Shown one piece after another: positions 35,596 through 44,406 of a stretch of 64,000 nucleotides of DNA. Every line of letters begins with the position of its first letter. The first letter of the stretch is position 1. The position numbers and the translations under genes are program-made. The notes beneath the pieces are model-generated. The model saw only the letters and a list, made by a program, of their open reading frames with translations, was not told the origin of the DNA and did not search any database. Source of the stretch: Clostridia bacterium (lineage in GTDB: Bacteria > Bacillota > Clostridia > Lachnospirales > Lachnospiraceae); assembly GCA_910576325.1 (NCBI GenBank), contig CAJTIM010000009.1:62001-126000 (forward strand), written 5' to 3'.

Positions 35596-35800
35596 TTTTG
35601 AGATTCTCTTTTATTTTTGTTGTTTTTTTAAATTATAAAGGAAAGCGATTGGGAAAGCAATGAAAATTTTTGAGAAATTTGGAAGGAGATTTTGCAGTGA
35701 TATTACGCCGTCATATTTGACAAATAGGACAAAAGGAAATATAAAAGAAATATAAAACAAAGTATATTGTTGTGAAAAATCACGAAAAATAATATAAACA

Positions 35801-35829
35801 TTGACAACTTTGATAAAAAGAAATAAAAT
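35801..35829 (+). promoter_or_regulatory. Promoter of the second sugar regulon
   Basis: Consensus TTGACA (35801-35806), 17 bases, TAAAAT (35824-35829). The 320-base gap to the divergent regulator is very A-rich and contains two copies of a purine motif (ataaaagaaatataaaa at about 35741-35757 and 35848-35864) flanking the promoter at about 107 bases spacing; they could be regulator sites that allow looping. Confidence 0.6.
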
Positions 35830-35917
35830 AAACGCATAGGAGGAAATAAAAGAAATATAAAAGAAAGTAACTGACAAAAGAAAAGAAACAAAATGCAATA
35901 AGAATGGAGGATGAAAA

Positions 35918-36958
35918 ATGAAAAAACTGACAGCAATGCTTCTGATCCTTGCGATGACAGCCGGACTGGCCGGATGTAAAACGAGTACTCCGGCGGCGAA
36001 GCCGGAACCTGCTGCGGAAAATGCAGGGCAATCTGCAGAGGAAGAACAACCGCCCGTGGAAGAAGCGGCGGCGGGTGAGGTGAAGAATATCGGAATTGCA
36101 ATATATTCCATGGCGGCCGACTCCTGCGTGGGTGTGGTAGAGGAAGCGAAGCTCGTGGCTGAGAAGTACGGCTGGACCATCACCTTGTTAGACGCAGACG
36201 GCGATCCCGCCACACAGGCCGATCAGATGAATACGCTTGTCTCTCAGAAAGTGGATGCGATTATTTTAAATCCCACGGATACGACTTCCTTAAAGCCTTC
36301 CATTGAAGCGGCGGTGGAAGCGGGGATTCCGGTGTTCGGCGTTGGAATGGAGATGGATGACGCCTGTATGAGCCTTTTGGTTTCCTTTGCAGGAATGGAC
36401 GATTACACCATTGCGGCGGCAAATTTCGAATGGGTTGCAAAGACTTATGCCGGAACGGATGCCAAATGCGCATTGATTTCCGGTACGGCCGGTACGGATT
36501 CCACCAATAAGACGGAGCAGGCCATGGAGGATGTTTTAAAGGATACCGATATCATTTCCGTGGGATCCTTTGACGGAAATTATGACGCGGCGCAGGCCAT
36601 GTCCATTACGGAGGATCTTCTGGTGAGAAATCCGGATTTAACCGTGATAGTATGCCAGGATCATGTAATGGCAGGCGGAGCGGCTTCGGCAATTGCCGAT
36701 GCGGGAAAGACCGGTGAGGTCGCTGTAGTGGCTACGGTGGGCATGAGCGAATACCTAGAATATGTGGAGGACGGCTCCATTGACTGTGCGGCTTATGTAC
36801 TGCTCTACAAGGCGGGCGGCTTTGCGGTGGAAGCTCTGCACGATTATTTTGAGGGATCCGAGCTGGCGGAAAAATATTATCTGGCGCCTTTTATGGCAAC
36901 AAAGGATAATGTGGAGGACGCTAAGAATATTCAGTTCGATTTTAATCCTGCCAAGTAG
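35918..36958 (+). CDS. Sugar ABC substrate-binding lipoprotein
   Basis: 346 residues. Lipobox LAGC at about residue 18, an Ala/Glu/Pro linker, then a type I binding fold: KNIGIAIYSMAADSCVGVVEEAKLVAEKYGWTITLLDADGDPATQADQMNTLVSQKVDAIILNPTDTTSLKPSIEAAVEAGIPVFGVG. Resembles RbsB/YtfQ-type proteins but is clearly different from the binding protein at 14349, so the two importers should handle different sugars. Start supported by aatggagg. Confidence 0.93.
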   Translation: MKKLTAMLLILAMTAGLAGCKTSTPAAKPEPAAENAGQSAEEEQPPVEEAAAGEVKNIGIAIYSMAADSCVGVVEEAKLVAEKYGWTITLLDADGDPATQADQMNTLVSQKVDAIILNPTDTTSLKPSIEAAVEAGIPVFGVGMEMDDACMSLLVSFAGMDDYTIAAANFEWVAKTYAGTDAKCALISGTAGTDSTNKTEQAMEDVLKDTDIISVGSFDGNYDAAQAMSITEDLLVRNPDLTVIVCQDHVMAGGAASAIADAGKTGEVAVVATVGMSEYLEYVEDGSIDCAAYVLLYKAGGFAVEALHDYFEGSELAEKYYLAPFMATKDNVEDAKNIQFDFNPAK

Positions 36959-36963
36959 GTTAA

Positions 36964-38490
36964 ATGAGGATGCTTATGGAGAAAAAGGTTGTGTTATCTC
37001 TGCGGGGAATTACCAAAAGCTTTCCCGGCGTAAAAGCACTGGATGGAATTTATCTTGATTTTTACGAGGGTGAGGTACATTCCCTCTGCGGGGAAAACGG
37101 AGCGGGAAAATCTACACTTATGAAGATCCTAAGCGGTGTCTATCCGCTGGATCAGGGTGAAATTTACATAGACGGCAAGAGGGAAACCATTCGGAATCCT
37201 CAGGATGCCTTAAGCAAAGGGCAGAGTATTATTTTTCAGGAATTCAACCTGGTGGACGCCCTCAGCATTGCCGAGAATATTTTTATGGGACGTTTATCCA
37301 ACAAAAGAGGGACCTGGGTGAATTGGAGACAGCTGAACGAGGAAGCGAAAAAGCTTATGCTGCGTGTGGGATATGACATCGATCCTGCCACCCTGGTACG
37401 TGATTTAAGCGTAGCGGAAAAGCAGATGGTGGAGATTGCCAAGGCTCTTTCTTACCATTCCCGGGTGATTATTATGGATGAGCCTTCCGCTGCGCTGACA
37501 AGCAATGAAGTGGAAAAGCTGATGAAAATCATCCGCGATTTAAAGAGAGAAAAGGTGACGGTGATCTACATCTCCCATAAGCTGGAAGAGGTGATGGAGA
37601 TTTCCGACCGGGTATCCGTTTTGCGGGACGGAAAAATCATCAGCACCAATGATGCGAAGGAGTTGAATCAGGAGCGGATTGTGGAGCACATGGTAGGCAG
37701 AACCATAGATCAGGAGTATCCAAAACGTGCAACAGCTCCCGGCGGTGATGCGGAGGTGGTGCTGGAGGTGAAGGGGCTCACCAGAAAAGGTGTGTTTGAA
37801 GATATTTCTTTCCGGCTGCACAGGGGAGAGATCCTGGGCTTTGCGGGGCTGGTAGGATCCGGCAGGACGGAAATCGTACGGGCGGTCTTTGGGGCGGATA
37901 AGCCGGAAGGAGGAGAGATTCTTCTGAACGGCCGGCGGGTGTCACTCAAGAATCCGGGAAAGGCAATCCGCTTTGGACTTGCATTTTTGACGGAGGACAG
38001 AAAGCATCAGGGGCTTCATCTGGATATGACATTATCAAAAAACGTATCCTGCGCCAATCTTTCGGCATTGACGAAGCGGGGGTTTTTGGACCGAAGGGCG
38101 GAAAAGCGTGTCTGTGAGGAATATATAGAAAAGCTTTCCATCAAAACGCCCTCCCCGGAGCAAAAGGCGCTGAATCTTTCCGGAGGCAATCAGCAGAAGG
38201 TGGTTCTGGCAAAATGGCTGTTTGCCAACAGCAATATCATCATTCTGGACGAGCCCACCAGAGGCATTGACGTGGGTGCTAAGATGGAAATTTATCATTT
38301 GATGAACCGCCTTGTCGAGGAGGGAAAATCGATTATTATGATTTCCTCGGAGCTGCCGGAGCTGATGGCAATGAGTGATCGGGTGATTGTTGTTTATGAG
38401 GGAAAGATCAAAGGAACACTGACAGGGGACGAAATCCGTGCGGAAAATATTATGCAGACCATTTTACGAAAGGAAGAGGTGGCCGGATGA
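36964..38490 (+). CDS. Sugar ABC transporter ATPase (two domains)
   Basis: 508 residues. Domain 1: Walker A GENGAGKST, LSVAEKQMVEIAKAL signature, VIIMDEPSAALTS. Domain 2: GFAGLVGSGRTEIVRA, LSGGNQQKVVLAKWL, IIILDEPTRGIDVGAK. Typical RbsA/MglA layout. An in-frame ATG at 36976 is an equally plausible start. Overlaps the first permease by four bases. Confidence 0.95.
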   Translation: MRMLMEKKVVLSLRGITKSFPGVKALDGIYLDFYEGEVHSLCGENGAGKSTLMKILSGVYPLDQGEIYIDGKRETIRNPQDALSKGQSIIFQEFNLVDALSIAENIFMGRLSNKRGTWVNWRQLNEEAKKLMLRVGYDIDPATLVRDLSVAEKQMVEIAKALSYHSRVIIMDEPSAALTSNEVEKLMKIIRDLKREKVTVIYISHKLEEVMEISDRVSVLRDGKIISTNDAKELNQERIVEHMVGRTIDQEYPKRATAPGGDAEVVLEVKGLTRKGVFEDISFRLHRGEILGFAGLVGSGRTEIVRAVFGADKPEGGEILLNGRRVSLKNPGKAIRFGLAFLTEDRKHQGLHLDMTLSKNVSCANLSALTKRGFLDRRAEKRVCEEYIEKLSIKTPSPEQKALNLSGGNQQKVVLAKWLFANSNIIILDEPTRGIDVGAKMEIYHLMNRLVEEGKSIIMISSELPELMAMSDRVIVVYEGKIKGTLTGDEIRAENIMQTILRKEEVAG

Positions 38491-39461
38491 AGGAATTAAA
38501 AAAATATCTTTCCGTGATTCCGGAATATGCCTGCATCGGCGTTTTGATTCTGGCTTTGGTGATTGCCGGTCTTGTCAGTGATGTGTTTTATACGGCGGCA
38601 AATCTGCAGAATATTATGAAGCAGGGAGCGGTGCTGGCAATCCTGGCGACCGGTATGGGATTTATTTTAATCTCGGGATGCCTGGATCTGACCGTGGGCA
38701 TCAATATGGCAATCTGCGGATTAATCGCCGTAATTTTTCAGGATTCCCTTGGCGTCGGAGGCGCCATCCTGCTTGCATTTTTCACGGGAATTGCGATTAG
38801 CTGTATCAATTTGTTTGTAGTTTACATAACAAAGGGCAGGGCCATGGAAATTATGATGCTGACCTTTGGGCTGAAAATGGCCTATCGGGGACTGGCCCAG
38901 GCATTTACGGACAATATGACCTTTCGGTGCGGAACCAAAGGAGCCTTTGCCGTTCTGGGAAAAGGAATGGTATGGGGATGGCTTCCGGTGATTGTGATTA
39001 TTATGCTGGCAATGGCGCTGATCCTGGGAATTGTACTTGGAAAAATGAAGTTCGGGCGGGAGGTCACTTATATCGGAATGAACGCGGAAGCCTCCAGGCT
39101 GGCCGGCGTCGGAATTACCCGGGTTCGTTTTTTCTGTTTTATCATATCCGGTATCTGCGCTGCCGCTGCGGGAATCCTTCTGGCCTCCCGGACCTCAGCC
39201 ATCAAAGCGCTTTCGGGAGATAATTATGAAATGGAGGCCGTCAGTGCCCTTGTGATTGGCGGGTATTCCATTGCCGGAGGCTACGGAAGCGTCTGGAGAT
39301 GTATTGTAGGCGTATATGTATATACCATTCTGGGCAATATTCTGAATCTGCTTGGCGCAGGCGCTTATCTTCAGACCCTGGTAGAGGGAGTGGTTCTGAT
39401 ACTGGCGGTTTGGCTGGATGTGTATCTGCGCAGAGTGCGTGCAGGAGGAAAAGGAAAATGA
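38487..39461 (+). CDS. Sugar ABC transporter permease 1
   Basis: 324 residues, about eight to ten membrane helices. RbsC-family blocks: ILATGMGFILISGCLDLTVGINMAICGLIAVIF, TYIGMNAEASRLAGVGITRVRFFCFIISGICAAAAGILLASRTSA, MEAVSALVIGGYSIAGGYGSVWRCIVGVYVYTILGNILNLLG. Forms a heterodimer with permease 2, whose start overlaps its stop (ATGA). Confidence 0.94.
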   Translation: MKELKKYLSVIPEYACIGVLILALVIAGLVSDVFYTAANLQNIMKQGAVLAILATGMGFILISGCLDLTVGINMAICGLIAVIFQDSLGVGGAILLAFFTGIAISCINLFVVYITKGRAMEIMMLTFGLKMAYRGLAQAFTDNMTFRCGTKGAFAVLGKGMVWGWLPVIVIIMLAMALILGIVLGKMKFGREVTYIGMNAEASRLAGVGITRVRFFCFIISGICAAAAGILLASRTSAIKALSGDNYEMEAVSALVIGGYSIAGGYGSVWRCIVGVYVYTILGNILNLLGAGAYLQTLVEGVVLILAVWLDVYLRRVRAGGKGK

Positions 39462-40414
39462 ACAAAACAAAAGCAAGACGTTTTCTAAAAACCTATAAAT
39501 CACTGATGATTCTTGCCGCAATTGTTATTTTGGCTTTTGTGCTCTCCGGCGGCCGTTCCCTTACGGCAGCCAACCTTCAGAATCTGATGCTTCAGGTGTC
39601 CATTCAGGGAATTGTCGGTTTCGGCATGACATTTACACTTCTGTGCGGAGAATTTGATCTTTCCGTCGGTTCTGTTTTGACCCTTTGCGGGATTGTCTTT
39701 GCAAAGTGTGTCGGCGTGATGCATTTTCCCTTTGCGGTGCTGGCGGCTCTTTTTACAGGTGCGCTTCTGGGATTGATAAACGGAATACTTGTGTCGGGGA
39801 TGGGCTTAAGCTCTTTTATCGGGACGCTTGGCAGCAGCTATGTTTTCAAGGGAATTGCGGAACTTATCAGCAATGGCAAGCCCACCAGCGTAAGCGGCAG
39901 CGAATTTGCGGTTGCAGTAAGCCGCTTTAAGATAGCAGGCTTCGCCGTATTTCCGTATTTGTTTCTTTTGACGGGGCTGATCTGTGCGTACATCTTAATG
40001 TACACCCGCTTTGGACGCAATATCTATGCCACGGGAGGCAATTACGAGGTTGCCCAAAATACGGGAATACGGGTGAAGTTTTATAAAATGATGTCCTTTG
40101 TAATTGTGTGTACTCTGGCGGCGGCAGCGGGGATACTGCTGACCATCCGCCTGCAGTCCGCCACGCCGATTGCAGGAGAAAATCTGAATCTGCTGGTGAT
40201 TTCCAGCATTATTATAGGAGGAACCAGCACAACCGGAGGAGTGGGAAATATTCAGATGAGTCTGATTGGACTTTTTATTGTAGGCGTGCTTACGAATACG
40301 CTGGATCTTCTTGGCGTCTCCGGCTACTATCAACAGGTTGTTCAGGGACTTTTAACGGTTACGGTTATCGGAACGGCAAGCTATGCCAATTACCGCAATA
40401 CCAGTGCGGTTTAA
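39458..40414 (+). CDS. Sugar ABC transporter permease 2
   Basis: 318 residues from ATG 39458 (aaggaaa upstream; overlap ATGA with permease 1). RbsC-family blocks: GFGMTFTLLCGEFDLSVGSVLTLCGIVFAKCVG, NGILVSGMGLSSFIGTLGSSYVFKGIAELISNGKP, YATGGNYEVAQNTGIRVKFYKMMSFVIVCTLAAAAGILLTIRL, ISSIIIGGTSTTGGVGNIQMSLIGLFIVGVLTNTLDLLGV. Two permease genes, unlike the single permease of the first regulon. Confidence 0.94.
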   Translation: MNKTKARRFLKTYKSLMILAAIVILAFVLSGGRSLTAANLQNLMLQVSIQGIVGFGMTFTLLCGEFDLSVGSVLTLCGIVFAKCVGVMHFPFAVLAALFTGALLGLINGILVSGMGLSSFIGTLGSSYVFKGIAELISNGKPTSVSGSEFAVAVSRFKIAGFAVFPYLFLLTGLICAYILMYTRFGRNIYATGGNYEVAQNTGIRVKFYKMMSFVIVCTLAAAAGILLTIRLQSATPIAGENLNLLVISSIIIGGTSTTGGVGNIQMSLIGLFIVGVLTNTLDLLGVSGYYQQVVQGLLTVTVIGTASYANYRNTSAV

Positions 40415-40525
40415 AAACAGCAGTATTCCTCACAGCACACGGAACAATTTGCGGATACATCTTTCAGCCGGGAATTGTTTTCGCAGAGATGGATTGGGAG
40501 GAGTACGGAAAAATGGAGGATGGTT

Positions 40526-41494
40526 ATGAGTAATTTTTGCAAAAGCTTTCAATTTACCCCGCATCGGGACATACCCTTTCGCGATGTGGAGGTTCTTGAC
40601 CGGGTGAGACTTACAAAAGAGGAGGATTATCTGGCACTCAATGAGACGCGCCCCAACTGGAGGCTGGAAATTGTGGAGGATGAGTTTATCTGGTATGCCT
40701 GGCTTACGGATATGTTTAAGCGTATCAAGGACAGCGATGAGAAGGATGAAAAGTGCGTGATGATTCTGCCGAACCCGGCAGGCATCTACAAGCGGGTAGC
40801 TTACATGTGCAACAAAATGAATGTCAGCTGCCGCAACCTGATTATTTTTACGCAGGATGAATGGGCCAGCGAGGAGGGAATCATTGCACCTTTGGATTAT
40901 CCGGCCGGCTTTACCAATGCTTTTTTCCGTTTCTTTTACAATGAGCTGCGTCCGGAACTGAGGCCGGAACCGGAGAATATTCATTATCCCACCAATGAAA
41001 ACATTGCTTCCTATTCCGAACTGATTCAGGAGGCGGGAGAAGCGGATATTATATATTCCGCCTGCGGATGGTCCGGACATGCTTCTTTTATTGATGCGGT
41101 GCCTCAGTTTGGAGTGAAGGGTGAGGAGACGCCTCCGGTAGGGGAGTGGATAAAAATGGGAGCCCGGATCTCAGATCTGCATTTGCTGACTCTGGCACAG
41201 AATTCTCTGCATGCAAGCTTCGGAATGTGCGGAGACGTGGCGCTTGTCCCGCCCCGGGCAGCCACCATCGGACCGAGAGAGTTTGTAAATGCCAAGCATA
41301 TTTTTGAGTTCCACAATTTCCTGATTGGAAATACGGATATCACATGGGAAAAGCTGGTGTCGCGCCTTGTGTGCTTTGGACCGGTAACGCCCCTGGTTCC
41401 CGATTCGGTTATTCAGCTGTGTGATGCGGAGGTTTATATTTCAAAGCTTTTTGCGGAACCGATTCACTATGACGGAGACAGACAATATCGGTAA
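40526..41494 (+). CDS. NagB-like glucosamine-6-phosphate isomerase family protein
   Basis: 322 residues from ATG 40526 (ggagg 40515-40519). The fold matches the NagB/6-phosphogluconolactonase superfamily: VMILPNPAGIYKRVAYMCNKMNVSCRNLIIFTQDEWASEEG (sugar-phosphate loop and DEW equivalent of NagB's catalytic Asp region), SACGWSGHASFIDAVPQF (GxxGHxxF active-site loop), LLTLAQNSLHASFGMCGDVALVPPRAATIGPREFVNAKH. It is about 70 residues longer than NagB, so it is a divergent subfamily. Expected to isomerise or deaminate a (amino)sugar phosphate. Confidence 0.82.
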   Translation: MSNFCKSFQFTPHRDIPFRDVEVLDRVRLTKEEDYLALNETRPNWRLEIVEDEFIWYAWLTDMFKRIKDSDEKDEKCVMILPNPAGIYKRVAYMCNKMNVSCRNLIIFTQDEWASEEGIIAPLDYPAGFTNAFFRFFYNELRPELRPEPENIHYPTNENIASYSELIQEAGEADIIYSACGWSGHASFIDAVPQFGVKGEETPPVGEWIKMGARISDLHLLTLAQNSLHASFGMCGDVALVPPRAATIGPREFVNAKHIFEFHNFLIGNTDITWEKLVSRLVCFGPVTPLVPDSVIQLCDAEVYISKLFAEPIHYDGDRQYR

Positions 41495-41508
41495 AGGAGG
41501 GGAGCGTT

Positions 41509-41949
41509 ATGGCGGCAATTCGGGAATGGTACGGCGGGTACGCGATTATTTACCGCTGGTTTGAAGATCGGTTTGGATATGAGGAGCTGGAAAGCTACTG
41601 GCATTATGTGGCCAGGGAGGTTTACGGAGATTTGGCGGAGCGGTTCCGGGAGAGGGGAACAAGCTATATCTGTGCATATTTTGCGGATATTATCACAGCG
41701 GACGAAGGAAGCGTTACCGTAGAAGCAGATGAAAGAAGTGCGACGATTGATATTCATGCCTGTCCGGATTATATCTGGCAGAAGCACTATGATCAGGGCT
41801 ACAGCATGCCCCGGGAGAATTATTACAAATCCTATGAAATTATATACGGGGATGTGGCGGAAATGGCGGGATATGAATTTGAAATGCTGCGGTTTGATAC
41901 GGAAGGAAAGCTGAAGTTTCGGTTCAGCAGACAGGAGGCAGCGGGATGA
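41509..41949 (+). CDS. Unknown protein, paralogue A of a tandem pair
   Basis: 146 residues, soluble. Layout: an N-terminal pair of helices (AIIYRWFEDRFGYEELESYWHYVAREVYGDLAERFRERG), a central strand region with VTVEADERSATIDIHACPDYIWQ, and a C-terminal helix-strand unit (SYEIIYGDVAEMAGYEFEMLRFDTEGKLKFRF). The same order is found in the next gene, so they are distant paralogues. The shape recalls the L-2-amino-thiazoline-4-carboxylate hydrolase-like fold, but I cannot be sure. Start has aaggagggg. Overlaps the next gene by four bases. Confidence 0.7.
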   Translation: MAAIREWYGGYAIIYRWFEDRFGYEELESYWHYVAREVYGDLAERFRERGTSYICAYFADIITADEGSVTVEADERSATIDIHACPDYIWQKHYDQGYSMPRENYYKSYEIIYGDVAEMAGYEFEMLRFDTEGKLKFRFSRQEAAG

Positions 41950-42404
41950 CGATTAAGGATTATATTGCTGCATACAATAAAACCTTTGGTTATGTGGAAG
42001 AGAAATACGGTGTGGAGGCTTTGCGTGATCTGTTCTCCACTCTGTCAAGAGAGTATTGTACACATCTGGATGCATATCTGAGAGAGGAAGGAGTTCGGGG
42101 CTGCATGAGCTACTGGGGCGGCGACAGCGGCACTCTTTCCCGGGAAAGGATTGATTTTGAGGCATATATGGAGGGCGATGTCTTTCATGGGAGAATCCGC
42201 AGCTGCACTTCGGTAAATGATGTCCGCAGCCGGGGACAGGAACCGCACCACGGAGCGCTGACCTACTGTGACCACTGCAGCGCCCTGTACGGAGAGGTGG
42301 CAAAGAAGTATGGAATTGAGCTGAAATTTGAGCCTGAATATAACGAAGACGGAACGTGCTGCGGAAATTGCACCTGGTATGCGAAAAAAGTGGAGGAAGA
42401 CTGA
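41946..42404 (+). CDS. Unknown protein, Cys-rich paralogue B of the pair
   Basis: 152 residues. N-terminal helices (YIAAYNKTFGYVEEKYGVEALRDLFSTLSREYCTHLDAYLREEG), then EPHHGALTYCDHCSALYGEVAKKYGIELKFEP and a final NEDGTCCGNCTWYAKK. The cluster C-x-x-C ... C-C-x-x-C plus HH could bind a metal or be catalytic; paralogue A has lost these residues. A catalytic/structural heterodimer is possible. It is translationally coupled on both sides (ATGA and TGATG), which argues for a fixed complex or pathway step. Confidence 0.7.
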   Translation: MTIKDYIAAYNKTFGYVEEKYGVEALRDLFSTLSREYCTHLDAYLREEGVRGCMSYWGGDSGTLSRERIDFEAYMEGDVFHGRIRSCTSVNDVRSRGQEPHHGALTYCDHCSALYGEVAKKYGIELKFEPEYNEDGTCCGNCTWYAKKVEED

Positions 42405-43570
42405 TGCTTGCAATCTGTAATACGAAGATCATTTTGGAGGAAGGAATGATTTGGGACGGCACGGTGCTCTGCAAGGAAGATCGAATTGCGGATTTCGGCC
42501 CCGGAAACGAGGTGACGATTCCGGAGGGGGCTGACATACTGGACGCAAAGGGAAAGTATACGGCTCCGGGCCTTATTGATATTCATTGTCACGGCGGAAA
42601 TATGAAGTTTTTCTATGAAGATCCCCAAAAGGCCGCAGAGGTTCATTTTAAAAACGGAACTACAACGCTGCTTCCGGCTTTGTATCAGACCTTGACCTAT
42701 GAGCAGTTTACGGAAGGGATAGACAGGATTCGGCTGGCCCAAAAGGAAGGAAGCGGCCGCATTATAGCCGGATTGTATATGGAAGGACCATTTATGAATC
42801 CCAAATACGGATCGGATGCGGCCAATTCCAAATGGAAGGGGCACATTGACGAGGCACGTATGCGGTCTCTGGTAGATTATGCGGGGAAGGATGTGCGCGT
42901 GTGGTGTGTGGCTCCGGAGCGCGAGGACATTGAGGTATTCTGCAAATATGCAAAGCAGGTAAATCCAAACGTACGGTTTTCCATGGGTCATACGGAGTGC
43001 AGGCCCTGGCAGGCTTACCGGTTAAAGAAGTATGGTCTAATCAATCAGACCCATCACGGAAATGCCACGGCAGTCAACAATCCGATTGTTCCGAGCAATG
43101 TAGGGATCCGCGATGTGGGCCCGGACGAAGCGTGCCTGTACGACAGCGATATGTATGCGGAGCTCATTGCCGATTCCATGGCCATTCACGTAAAGCCGCA
43201 TATGCTCCGCCTGGTGATGAAGGTAAAAGGACTGAATAAAGTGATTCTGATTACGGATCATTATCCGGAGAATTGCGGGAACCCTGCGGGCCCTTTTTGG
43301 GGAGGAAAAAAGGCGGAGGATCTGGGTTATGTATCGGATGGGGCCGTATGCGGAAGCCTGATGACATTGAATACAGCCTGCCGCAATATGATGGCCCATA
43401 CGGGCTGCGGGCTTTGCCACGCCATTCAATTTGCCACGATCAATCCGGCCCGAATGCTTGGCATTGATGATGAGGTAGGCAGCATTGAGAAGGGCAAAAA
43501 GGCGAACCTGGTGGTAACGGACGATATGCTTCATGTAGAACATGTAATTTTTGAAGGCCGGAGACAGTAA
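42404..43570 (+). CDS. N-acetylglucosamine-6-phosphate deacetylase-like amidohydrolase
   Basis: 388 residues. Amidohydrolase fold with DIHCHGGNMKFF (first metal His pair), YMEGPFMNPKYGSDAANSKW (metal Glu), SMGHTECRPWQ (His), INQTHHGNATAVNN (His), VILITDHYPENCG (Asp) and the C-terminal INPARMLGIDDEVGSIEKGKKANLVVTD. The blocks correspond to NagA, which removes the acetyl group from GlcNAc-6-P, but the loop sequences differ from standard NagA, so another N-acyl sugar phosphate is possible. Start overlaps the previous stop (TGATG). Confidence 0.85.
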   Translation: MLAICNTKIILEEGMIWDGTVLCKEDRIADFGPGNEVTIPEGADILDAKGKYTAPGLIDIHCHGGNMKFFYEDPQKAAEVHFKNGTTTLLPALYQTLTYEQFTEGIDRIRLAQKEGSGRIIAGLYMEGPFMNPKYGSDAANSKWKGHIDEARMRSLVDYAGKDVRVWCVAPEREDIEVFCKYAKQVNPNVRFSMGHTECRPWQAYRLKKYGLINQTHHGNATAVNNPIVPSNVGIRDVGPDEACLYDSDMYAELIADSMAIHVKPHMLRLVMKVKGLNKVILITDHYPENCGNPAGPFWGGKKAEDLGYVSDGAVCGSLMTLNTACRNMMAHTGCGLCHAIQFATINPARMLGIDDEVGSIEKGKKANLVVTDDMLHVEHVIFEGRRQ

Positions 43571-43589
43571 ATAAGAGGGAGGGTAATGT

Positions 43590-44312
43590 ATGACAAGAAA
43601 ACGAAAGCTGGAGCCTCCGTTTTTTGAAATTGGGCCCAAAAACTATTTATATGGGGATCAAATTGTGGAACTTGCCCGCATGGCGGATGAAGCGGCGGAG
43701 AAATATGATGTGCGTGTCATTTTTACAACACCCTATGCCAATATTGAAAAGGTAGCGGCAACCGTCAAGCATATTCAGGTCTTTGCACCTCATATGGATG
43801 CAATCCCCGTAGGGAGAGGCCTGGCCAATATTCTGCCGGAATCCTTAAAGGCCGCGGGGGCGGTGGGGGTTATGCTGAACCATGCGGAATTTCCTTTGAG
43901 CACCTCCACTCTGGTACATACGCTGAAACGGGCCAGAGAGCTGGATTTGATGAGCATAGTGTGCTCCGATTCCATGTATGAAATGCAGGCAGTAGCACAG
44001 CTGCATCCCGATATGATGATTGCGGAGCCTGCGGAGCTCATCGGAACAGGAGAGGCGGCGGATCTGTCCTATGTATCAAAGGCGTGTGAAACGATTGCAC
44101 AGATTGATCCCGATATCGGTATTCTGGTAGGCGGCGGAATCAGCTCGGGAGATGATGTCTATCGGATTATTATGAACGGAGCGGATGCCACGGGATCCTC
44201 CAGCGGAATTGTGAAGGCAGGGGATCCGGGCTCAATGATCGATGAAATGCTTTCGGCGCTTCGGGCCGCATGGGATGAACGCCATGGTTTCCGGGGAAAC
44301 CGTTACGCATAA
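43590..44312 (+). CDS. Triosephosphate-isomerase-like enzyme of archaeal type
   Basis: 240 residues. Short TIM-barrel resembling the tetrameric archaeal TIM: FEIGPKNYLYGDQIVELARMADEAAEKYDVRVIFTTPYANI (catalytic Lys in PKNY), GVMLNHAEFPLS (catalytic His), MIAEPAELIGTG (catalytic Glu), ILVGGGISSGDDVYRIIMNGADATGSSSGIVKAGDP (phosphate-binding loops). All catalytic residues are kept. A housekeeping TIM would normally be with glycolysis genes, so this one probably isomerises another small aldose/ketose phosphate made by this pathway. Confidence 0.85.
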   Translation: MTRKRKLEPPFFEIGPKNYLYGDQIVELARMADEAAEKYDVRVIFTTPYANIEKVAATVKHIQVFAPHMDAIPVGRGLANILPESLKAAGAVGVMLNHAEFPLSTSTLVHTLKRARELDLMSIVCSDSMYEMQAVAQLHPDMMIAEPAELIGTGEAADLSYVSKACETIAQIDPDIGILVGGGISSGDDVYRIIMNGADATGSSSGIVKAGDPGSMIDEMLSALRAAWDERHGFRGNRYA

Positions 44313-44350
44313 AGAAAAATATTTAGGGACATTATGAAACCGGAAAACAG

Positions 44351-44380
44351 CAATATCACCGTGGACTGGGAGTGATATTG
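44351..44380 (+). other. Intra-operon hairpin
   Basis: caatatcac (44351-44359) pairs perfectly with gtgatattg (44372-44380) in the 94-base gap between the isomerase and YjbQ-family genes. No T-run follows. It could be an mRNA processing or stability element. Confidence 0.5.
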
Positions 44381-44406
44381 CGGAAGCAAAATAGTAGGAG
44401 AAAAAT

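Noticed and set aside
35701-35917. Phage or plasmid origin-like iterons in the A-rich gap
   Set aside because: The repeats are only purine-rich similarity of two short stretches and there is no replication gene nearby; a regulatory role is more likely.
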